Positions 7,471 to 12,277 of a DNA stretch of 12,277 nucleotides are shown piece after piece (positions within the stretch are counted from its first letter, which is position 1; each line of letters begins with the position of its first letter). The stretch covers positions 1 through 12,277 of the forward strand of contig NZ_JALEXO010000114.1 in NCBI RefSeq assembly GCF_022780145.1. Direction: 5' to 3'. Origin of the DNA: Intestinibacter sp. (GTDB lineage: Bacteria > Bacillota > Clostridia > Peptostreptococcales > Peptostreptococcaceae). Position numbers and translations under genes: made by a program. Below the pieces are notes generated by a model, which did not search any database, was not told the origin of the DNA, and saw nothing but the letters and a program-made list of their open reading frames with translations.

Positions 7471-7514
7471 CAGAGGACAAGTAGTTTAATAAGCCGCAAA
7501 ATTAGCGAGAAAGG
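7471..7514 (+). other. T-box Stem I-like fragment in the LuxR leader
   Basis: AGAGGACAAGTAGTTTAAT (7472-7490) and AGCGAG (7504-7509) look like the conserved 5' start of a T-box leader Stem I. There is no room for a specifier loop or antiterminator: the reading frame begins at 7521 and no GGTGG...ACC box is visible. It may be a relic or a coincidence, and its tail serves as the ribosome site. Confidence 0.22.
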
Positions 7515-7520
7515 AACAAA

Positions 7521-8141
7521 TTGCTCATGAATGTATTAGCTATTTTAGAATCTGATATTATAAAAAACGTAATAGAAGACATTTTAACCGATGAGATGGC
7601 GATTGAAGAGATAAAAGTAGTAAAGCCAACATTTGATTTAAACAAAATCGATTATGAAGATATCGGTATGATTATTATAGACCTAAGAAATGATTATGAA
7701 AAAATAGTTAGCTATATTGAAGATGTTAAAGAAAATTATTCTCAAATCAAAGTTATAGTAATTGATGTGAGAAAAAGATTGGATTTATTTAAAAGACTCG
7801 TAAAATCTAGTATAGAAGGTTATATAGTAGACATCCTAGATAGGGATGAGTTTGCATACATTATTCACAAAATTATTGTAGGCAAGAAATTTTACGATTT
7901 AGATTTGCTTGAGGAATCACTCAAAGAAAATAAAAATGGAAAAGATAGGCTTACTATTAGGGAAAATGAGATTTTAGATTTAGTCGGCAAGGGGTTTAAT
8001 AATAAAGAAATAGGTCAGAAGTTATTTATAACAGAAAATACTGTCAAAAAACATGTCAGCAGTATTTTTACAAAATTAGGTTTTAAAAGCAGAAAAGAAG
8101 TTATTTCTTATTTAAAAAAAAAAGACAATATGTATTTTTAA
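7521..8141 (+). CDS. Orphan LuxR/NarL-type regulator with degenerate receiver
   Basis: The protein has 206 residues from TTG 7521, about 5 nt after GAAAGGA. ATG 7527, two codons in, is an alternative with wider spacing. Residues about 1-125 have the receiver fold pattern: Asp54 in MIIIDL sits at the phosphorylation position. The usual acidic pair appears as Glu-Ser in LAILESD, the switch Thr/Ser is Asp82 in VIVIDV, and the conserved Lys is Asp104 in YIVDI. The C-terminal LuxR helix-turn-helix (about 143-203) is typical: LTIRENEILDLVGKGFNNKEIGQKLFITENTVKKHVSSIFTKLG spans it. No histidine kinase is nearby and the gene is monocistronic with its own terminator. It lies centrally among five transcription units with NarL-like heptamers and is the natural candidate to bind them (inference). 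Phosphorylation-independent control seems likely. AGTAGTA also occurs at 7616-7622 inside the gene. Confidence 0.87.
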   Translation: MLMNVLAILESDIIKNVIEDILTDEMAIEEIKVVKPTFDLNKIDYEDIGMIIIDLRNDYEKIVSYIEDVKENYSQIKVIVIDVRKRLDLFKRLVKSSIEGYIVDILDRDEFAYIIHKIIVGKKFYDLDLLEESLKENKNGKDRLTIRENEILDLVGKGFNNKEIGQKLFITENTVKKHVSSIFTKLGFKSRKEVISYLKKKDNMYF

Positions 8142-8170
8142 ACTAAGGTTCGCCTTAGTTTTATTTTTTT
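8140..8170 (+). terminator. Intrinsic terminator of the LuxR-type gene
   Basis: AAACTAAGG (8140-8148), a TTCG tetraloop and CCTTAGTTT (8153-8161) are followed by TATTTTTTT. The stem starts within the stop codon of the regulator gene, so the gene is transcribed separately from the ECF operon. Confidence 0.9.
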
Positions 8171-8209
8171 GTCTAATTTTAAACAAAATATAAATTAAAA
8201 AACATTAAA

Positions 8210-8303
8210 AGTAGTATGATTTACCACTTAAAGTAGTAGAACTTACGTAGAAAGTAGTACTACCAAAGACTATACTTTTTGAGTGCTTTTTATGAGATAT
8301 AAT
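8210..8303 (+). promoter_or_regulatory. Operator array and promoter of the ECF operon
   Basis: AGTAGTA heptamers begin at 8210, 8232 and 8253, a spacing of 22 and 21 bp or two helical turns. The inverted variant TACCACT is at 8222-8228. The last copy belongs to a perfect 10-bp palindrome GTAGTACTAC (8254-8263). The -35 hexamer is CTTTTT (8275-8280), preceded by ATA, and TATAAT is at 8298-8303 after 17 bp. Start codon TTG 8334 follows AAGGAGG. The -35 is identical to that at 41-46. Confidence 0.65.
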
Positions 8304-8333
8304 ATAGAAAAAGGGAAATAAGGAGGAAAAATC

Positions 8334-9224
8334 TTGATAAATTCATTTAAATCGTATCATCCATTAGTGAATTTCTACTATTTTTTTGTAGTTATATTAT
8401 TTAGTATGTTTTTTATGCATCCTATACTTTTGATTATATCTTTTGTATCGTCATTTATATATTCGGTGTATTTAAATGGCAAAAAAGCTCTTAAATTCAA
8501 CATATTATATATGGTGCCTTTTTTAGTTTTTGCAGCAGTGATAAATCCTGCATTTAGCCACCAGGGGGTAACAATAATCGCTTATTTTAGCACAGGAAAT
8601 CCTTTGACTTTGGAATCTATAGTATACGGTGTGGCTTCTGCTATGATGTTTACTTCAGTTATATTTTGGTTTTCTTGTTACAACGCCGTTATGACATCTG
8701 ACAAGTTTATATACCTATTTGGTAGAATTATTCCTGGATTGTCTTTGATTTTTTCTATGGTGCTTAGATTTGTACCTAAGTACAAAGCTCAAATCAAGGT
8801 TATTTCTAATGCACAAAAATGTATAGGGAGAGATGTTTCAAATGGAAATATAATAAGAAAGGCTAGAAATGGAATTAAGATAATATCTATCATGATAACC
8901 TGGGCTCTTGAAAATGCTATAGAGACAGCTGATTCTATGAAATCTAGAGGGTATGGTCTAAAGGGAAGAACTAGCTTTTCAAACTACAGATTTGATAATA
9001 GAGATAAAATAGCTTTTGGAATAATGGTATTTTTTACATTAATAGTTATAATAGGAGCTTTTCAAGGAAGAAATTCTATGCAATATTTTCCAAATATGCA
9101 GCTGTTGAAGATAACTGGTTTTAGTGTGTTTGAGTATTGCTGTTACTTTTTTCTTTGCATTACACCTATAATTATGGAAATCATGGAGGAGATAAAATGG
9201 AGACATTTACAATTAGACAATTAG
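8334..9224 (+). CDS. ecfT: ECF transporter transmembrane component EcfT
   Basis: The protein has 296 residues. TTG 8334 lies after AAGGAGG (about 8320-8326). It is the membrane scaffold of an energy-coupling-factor importer that links the ATPases to the substrate-binding S component. Hydrophobic segments lie near residues 12-46, 56-70, 95-115, 128-145, 226-244 and 264-283. Between them is the long cytoplasmic coupling region with the typical FVPKYKAQIKVISNAQ helix and the EcfT signature ADSMKSRGYG (199-208), the Ala-Arg-Gly type motif that docks in the ATPase groove. It overlaps the next gene by 28 bp. Being part of a T-A-S operon, it is probably dedicated to one substrate and not shared between S components, although group-II ECF modules can be shared. 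Confidence 0.9.
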   Translation: MINSFKSYHPLVNFYYFFVVILFSMFFMHPILLIISFVSSFIYSVYLNGKKALKFNILYMVPFLVFAAVINPAFSHQGVTIIAYFSTGNPLTLESIVYGVASAMMFTSVIFWFSCYNAVMTSDKFIYLFGRIIPGLSLIFSMVLRFVPKYKAQIKVISNAQKCIGRDVSNGNIIRKARNGIKIISIMITWALENAIETADSMKSRGYGLKGRTSFSNYRFDNRDKIAFGIMVFFTLIVIIGAFQGRNSMQYFPNMQLLKITGFSVFEYCCYFFLCITPIIMEIMEEIKWRHLQLDN

Positions 9225-10903
9225 ACTTTTCATATCCAAATATGAAGAAGAAGGCTCTTAAAAAAATAGATTTGAGTATAAATGAAGGTGAATTTGTAGT
9301 TATTTGTGGAAAATCAGGATGTGGGAAAAGTACGCTTATGAGACATCTAAAAACTGTTCTTACTCCTTTTGGAAAAAGAGAGGGAGAAATTTACTTCAAA
9401 GGTGTAAATTTAGACGATGTAGACGATAGAACTCAAGCATCTCAGATAGGATATGTTTTGCAGAGTCCAGAAAACCAAATAGTCACAGATAAGGTATGGC
9501 ATGAACTTGCATTTGGACTTGAAAGCTTAGGATATGATAATAAGACAATTAGACTTAGAGTAGCTGAAATGGCGAGCTTTTTTGGGATACAGACTTGGTT
9601 TATGAAAAACGTGACTGAGCTATCTGGAGGACAAAAGCAGCTTTTAAATCTTGCCTCTATTATGACTATGCAACCAGATGTTCTTATTTTAGATGAACCT
9701 ACAAGCCAACTAGACCCAATTGCTGGTAGTGAATTTTTAAAAACTATAAAGAAGATAAATGACGAACTTGGGACTACGATTATAATTTCAGAGCACGATT
9801 TAGAAGAAGTATTTCCAATGGCAGATAGAGTAATCGTGATGGATCAAGGCAAGATAATAATAGACGACGAGCCTAGAAATGTAGGCTCAAAGGTAAAAAG
9901 ATTAAATCCAGATATGTTTGAAGCTATGCCTACACCAGTGAAAATAGCGTCATTATTAGGTACTGATAAAACTCCTATTACAGTAAAAGAAGGCAGAAAG
10001 TTTATAGAAAGCTTATATGAAGATCAAAAGCCTGAGTTTGTAAGGGTAGAAGATAGTAGAGAGCTTGAACAAAAAAATAACAATACAGATGAAATCGCAG
10101 TTAAAATGAAAGACGTGTGGTTCAAATACGAAAAAGACGGCAAAGACATCGTAAGGGACTTGAGTTTTGAAGTCAAAAAGGGAGAATTCTTCTGTCTAGT
10201 TGGAGGAAACGGTACAGGAAAAAGCACGACTGTATCACTTATAAACGGAATAAACAAGCCTTATAGAGGAAAAATCGAACTTTTCGGTAAGAAGATAAGC
10301 AAATATAAAAATAAAGAATTGTTCGAGAACAATCTAGGAGTATTGCCACAGGATCCACAAGCTCTATTTGTCAAAAAGACAGTTAGAGAGGATTTGATGG
10401 AGATTTTATCAGGAAGAGGGATAAAAAAAGCAGACAAAATTGAGAAGGTAGAAAAAATTGCAAAATTAATAGAGATAGAAGATTTATTAGAACAACATCC
10501 ATATGACTTAAGTGGTGGCGAACAACAAAGAGCGGCACTGGCAAAGGTGTTGCTACTTGAACCAAAGCTTTTAATATTAGATGAGCCTACAAAAGGTTTA
10601 GATGCTGGATTTAAGATAAAATTTGCTCAGATAATAGAACAGCTTCTAAAAAAAGGTGTAACTATAATCATGGTTTCACATGATATAGAATTCTGTGCTA
10701 GATTTGCTCATAAATGTGCTTTATTTTTCAATGGAAACATAGTTACATCAAATACACCTAATAAATTCTTCAGCGGAAATAATTTCTACACTACTGTGGC
10801 AAATAGAATGACAAGACAGGTATTTGAAAATGCAATAACATGTGAGGATGTGATAACTTTATGCAAAGCGAATCAACACAAAGCACAAAAAACACTAGCT
10901 TAA
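9197..10903 (+). CDS. Fused double-ATPase ECF component (EcfA-EcfA')
   Basis: The protein has 568 residues. ATG 9197 follows GGAGGAG (9185-9191); the frame is open up to 9137, but those extra residues lack a ribosome site. Two complete ABC ATPase domains are joined. The first has Walker A GKSGCGKST (38-46), Q-loop Gln89, signature LSGGQ (142-146), Walker B VLILDEP (162-168) and switch His200. The second has GGNGTGKST (336-344), Gln385, LSGGE (438-442), LLILDEP (458-464) and His495. Both look catalytically intact. The linker at about 225-300 is hydrophilic. ECF systems usually need two such subunits, often encoded separately; here one chain supplies both. The gene overlaps the EcfT gene by 28 bp and the S-component gene by 43 bp, consistent with translational coupling. 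It powers uptake from the cytoplasmic face. Confidence 0.92.
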   Translation: METFTIRQLDFSYPNMKKKALKKIDLSINEGEFVVICGKSGCGKSTLMRHLKTVLTPFGKREGEIYFKGVNLDDVDDRTQASQIGYVLQSPENQIVTDKVWHELAFGLESLGYDNKTIRLRVAEMASFFGIQTWFMKNVTELSGGQKQLLNLASIMTMQPDVLILDEPTSQLDPIAGSEFLKTIKKINDELGTTIIISEHDLEEVFPMADRVIVMDQGKIIIDDEPRNVGSKVKRLNPDMFEAMPTPVKIASLLGTDKTPITVKEGRKFIESLYEDQKPEFVRVEDSRELEQKNNNTDEIAVKMKDVWFKYEKDGKDIVRDLSFEVKKGEFFCLVGGNGTGKSTTVSLINGINKPYRGKIELFGKKISKYKNKELFENNLGVLPQDPQALFVKKTVREDLMEILSGRGIKKADKIEKVEKIAKLIEIEDLLEQHPYDLSGGEQQRAALAKVLLLEPKLLILDEPTKGLDAGFKIKFAQIIEQLLKKGVTIIMVSHDIEFCARFAHKCALFFNGNIVTSNTPNKFFSGNNFYTTVANRMTRQVFENAITCEDVITLCKANQHKAQKTLA

Positions 10904-11826
10904 TAGATGAAATATACGACGAGATATTGCTAAAAGAAGCTGAAGCAAAAAATAAAAAATACAATGAAAATAACTATATAAACGACGGAGCTAGTTTAGT
11001 AATTAATGGCAAAAAGGTGTACAGGGCTTCTGAAAAAAAACAAGAAAAAAAGAAAAGATCTAGTAGGTATTATTATACTAAGAGCAGAGATAAAGCGAGA
11101 AAAAAGACTTTAAAGGATACAAAGCTAAGTAAAAGAACATTAATGGCGACATTTATGATACTTGTAGTTATTCCGATTATAATATTTTTAGGTATAACTT
11201 TAGGAAACGATAGAAAATACTATATAGTTAGCTTAGGTATAATCGTATGCACTATGATACCATTTTTCATGGTATTTGAGGATCGTAGGCCTCAGGCGAG
11301 GGAGCTCATAATAATAGCAGTTTTATCGGCTATAGCAGTAGCTGGTCGTGCAGCGTTTTTTATGCTACCTCAATTTAAGCCAGTTGTAGCTATAGTTATA
11401 ATTTCTGCGGTGTGTTTCGGGGCTGAAGCGGGATTTTTGGTAGGAGCTATGACGGGATTTGTATCGAATTTTTTCTTCTCTCAAGGACCGTGGACACCTT
11501 GGCAGATGTTTAGTTTCGGCATAATCGGGTTTATTGCAGGTATATTATTTAAAAAAGGCAAATTAGAAAAGAGAAGAATAAGCCTTTGTATTTATGGAGG
11601 ACTTGCTACTTTCTTTATTTACGGATTTTTATTAGATACAGCTACATGGATTATGTTTCCACAGGGAAATACAACTTTAGCTTCAATTATACCGATATAT
11701 TTAAGTGGCGTTCCCTTTAATATTATACATGCAGCTGCTACCGTTATTTTCTTAGCTGTAATAAGCAAGCCTATGATTGAAAAATTAGACAGGATAAAGG
11801 AAAAATATGGTCTTATAGAGCCTTGA
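10861..11826 (+). CDS. ECF transporter S component, CbrT-like, probable corrinoid specificity
   Basis: The protein has 321 residues. ATG 10861 lies inside the end of the ATPase gene. The only ribosome-site candidate is GTGAGG about 13 nt upstream, so initiation is probably coupled and the exact start is uncertain. Residues 1-90 are a hydrophilic, Lys/Arg-rich cytoplasmic extension (QEKKKRSSRYYY). Hydrophobic segments follow at about 93-115, 120-140, 147-160, 164-190, 209-230, 240-263 and 275-303. The core ARELIIIAVLSAIAVAGR, then FGAEAGFLVGAMTGFVSN and GPWTPWQMFSFGIIGFIAGIL, is the pattern of the large S-component family that I associate with CbrT-like cobalamin transporters. That substrate is supported mainly by the nearby intrinsic-factor-like domains and is inference. 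The first two membrane segments plus the charged extension exceed the usual S-component length of about 170-230 residues. Confidence 0.85.
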   Translation: MQSESTQSTKNTSLIDEIYDEILLKEAEAKNKKYNENNYINDGASLVINGKKVYRASEKKQEKKKRSSRYYYTKSRDKARKKTLKDTKLSKRTLMATFMILVVIPIIIFLGITLGNDRKYYIVSLGIIVCTMIPFFMVFEDRRPQARELIIIAVLSAIAVAGRAAFFMLPQFKPVVAIVIISAVCFGAEAGFLVGAMTGFVSNFFFSQGPWTPWQMFSFGIIGFIAGILFKKGKLEKRRISLCIYGGLATFFIYGFLLDTATWIMFPQGNTTLASIIPIYLSGVPFNIIHAAATVIFLAVISKPMIEKLDRIKEKYGLIEP

Positions 11827-11843
11827 CAATTATTAGACAAAAA

Positions 11844-11883
11844 AGTAGTAGAAAGTAGTAAAAAAGTAGTAGAACTAGTAGTA
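11844..11883. promoter_or_regulatory. Four-copy direct-repeat operator array
   Basis: AGTAGTA occurs at 11844-11850, 11854-11860, 11865-11871 and 11877-11883. All copies have the same orientation, with starts 10, 11 and 12 bp apart, so they fall on nearly the same face of the helix. The array lies between the S-component gene and the following secreted protein gene and ends 27 bp upstream of a predicted -35. Confidence 0.6.
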
Positions 11884-11910
11884 TTTTAGTGTAATCATTT
11901 TGTCAGTTTA

Positions 11911-11939
11911 TTGATAATTAAGCCTATAAAAATTATAAT
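11911..11939 (+). promoter_or_regulatory. Promoter of the downstream DUF4430 gene
   Basis: TTGATA (11911-11916), a 17-bp spacer and TATAAT (11934-11939) are a near-consensus pair. The predicted leader is about 30 nt, with AAGGAGTG at 11961-11968 before GTG 11975. No terminator is visible after the S-component gene, so some read-through from the ECF operon is also likely. Confidence 0.5.
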
Positions 11940-11974
11940 CAAAAAAGAATAAAAAATTATAAGGAGTGAGTTGA

Positions 11975-12277
11975 GTGAAAAAAAAGTGTAGTGTTTTTAA
12001 AAAAATAATATCTATGATGATGGCATTTTTAATGGTATTGTCAGTTGTGTTTATATCTCCAAAGAAAGTAGATGCGGCTACACCAAAGGGATATGTAACT
12101 CTATGTATGGAAAAATTCACTTTGGGATTAGGTTACATTATAGAGCCTGTTAAAGTTCCTTTTTATCAAGGTGATAATGGCGCAGATATAATAACTAGAG
12201 CAATGGATGATTATGGATATGAGTACAAATATAATGGATCAATAAACGATACATCTGGGGTTGTAGGAAGTACTTTC
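11975..12277 (+). CDS. Secreted DUF4430-like protein, N-terminal part only
   Basis: The reading frame is open from GTG 11975 to the window end (101 codons, no stop). AAGGAGTG precedes the start by 6 nt; the TTG at 11971 is out of frame. Residues 1-35 form a signal peptide (MKKKCSVFKK, a hydrophobic core and likely cleavage after VDA). There is no lipobox at the cleavage region, so it is secreted or wall-attached through its missing part. The mature protein begins TPKGYVTLCMEKFTLGLGYIIEP, then VPFYQGDNGADIITRAMDDYGYEY, the opening strands of a DUF4430 domain. It is a second protein of this domain class beside the ECF operon, and could be an alternative carrier or part of a larger multidomain protein. 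Its full architecture cannot be seen. Confidence 0.82.
   Translation, partial: MKKKCSVFKKIISMMMAFLMVLSVVFISPKKVDAATPKGYVTLCMEKFTLGLGYIIEPVKVPFYQGDNGADIITRAMDDYGYEYKYNGSINDTSGVVGSTF

Noticed and set aside
9137..9196. Upstream extension of the double-ATPase frame
   Set aside because: It is embedded in the EcfT coding sequence and lacks a ribosome site, whereas ATG 9197 follows GGAGGAG.
1..12277. Reverse-strand open frames, e.g. 49-300, 4573-4833, 10024-10257, 11908-12120
   Set aside because: They lie antisense to clear coding regions or promoters, have no convincing ribosome sites or domain signal, and the one at 4573-4833 mirrors the Asn-rich repeat.

Overview
The window is AT-rich DNA from a low-GC Gram-positive anaerobe. 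Clostridia, perhaps a Peptostreptococcaceae- or Tissierellales-like lineage, is my inference. The signs are strong GGAGG/AAGGGGTG ribosome sites, TTG and GTG starts, heavy ATA/AGA codon use, Gram-positive signal peptides and a lipobox. I cannot name a species. All real genes lie on the + strand.

Layout. (1) 1-2938: a regulated promoter and a 937-residue secreted surface protein (two cadherin-like sandwiches, a PEGA-like domain, a PQQ-type beta-propeller, an InlB/Flg_new-type repeat and an unnamed C-terminal module). (2) 2939-3436: no protein gene, but an operator array, a promoter, a probable structured ncRNA of about 220 nt ending at a strong terminator, and the promoter of the next operon. 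(3) 3437-7267: a three-gene operon encoding a secreted alpha/alpha-toroid protein with a C-terminal dockerin, a membrane-anchored cohesin protein, and a lipoprotein with a DUF4430 (transcobalamin C-terminal-like) domain. (4) 7268-8170: terminator hairpin, a T-box-like fragment, and an orphan LuxR/NarL-type regulator with its own terminator. (5) 8171-11826: regulated promoter and an overlapping ECF transporter operon encoding EcfT, a fused double ATPase EcfAA and an S component. (6) 11827-12277: direct-repeat operator array, promoter and the start of another secreted DUF4430 protein, cut by the window edge.

How it may work together (inference). Animal intrinsic factor and transcobalamin consist of an alpha6/alpha6 toroid plus a beta domain that together enclose cobalamin. 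Here the two halves are on separate proteins, and a dockerin-cohesin pair could tether the toroid to the membrane beside the DUF4430 lipoprotein. An ECF transporter, whose S component I judge CbrT-like, would then import the ligand. A corrinoid is the best guess, but no cobalamin riboswitch is visible.

Regulation. Four transcription units (gene 1, the ncRNA, the toroid operon, the ECF operon) share a non-consensus -35 (CTTTTT, CTTTTC or CTTACA) exactly 17 bp from a good -10. AGTAGTA/TACTACT heptamers lie just upstream of each. The final DUF4430 gene has four phased direct copies. The heptamer resembles NarL/LuxR-family sites, so the LuxR-type protein in the middle is the natural candidate regulator. 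The strongest candidates for new biology are this coherent regulon, the co-regulated ncRNA, and the cohesin/dockerin-assembled split 'intrinsic factor'.
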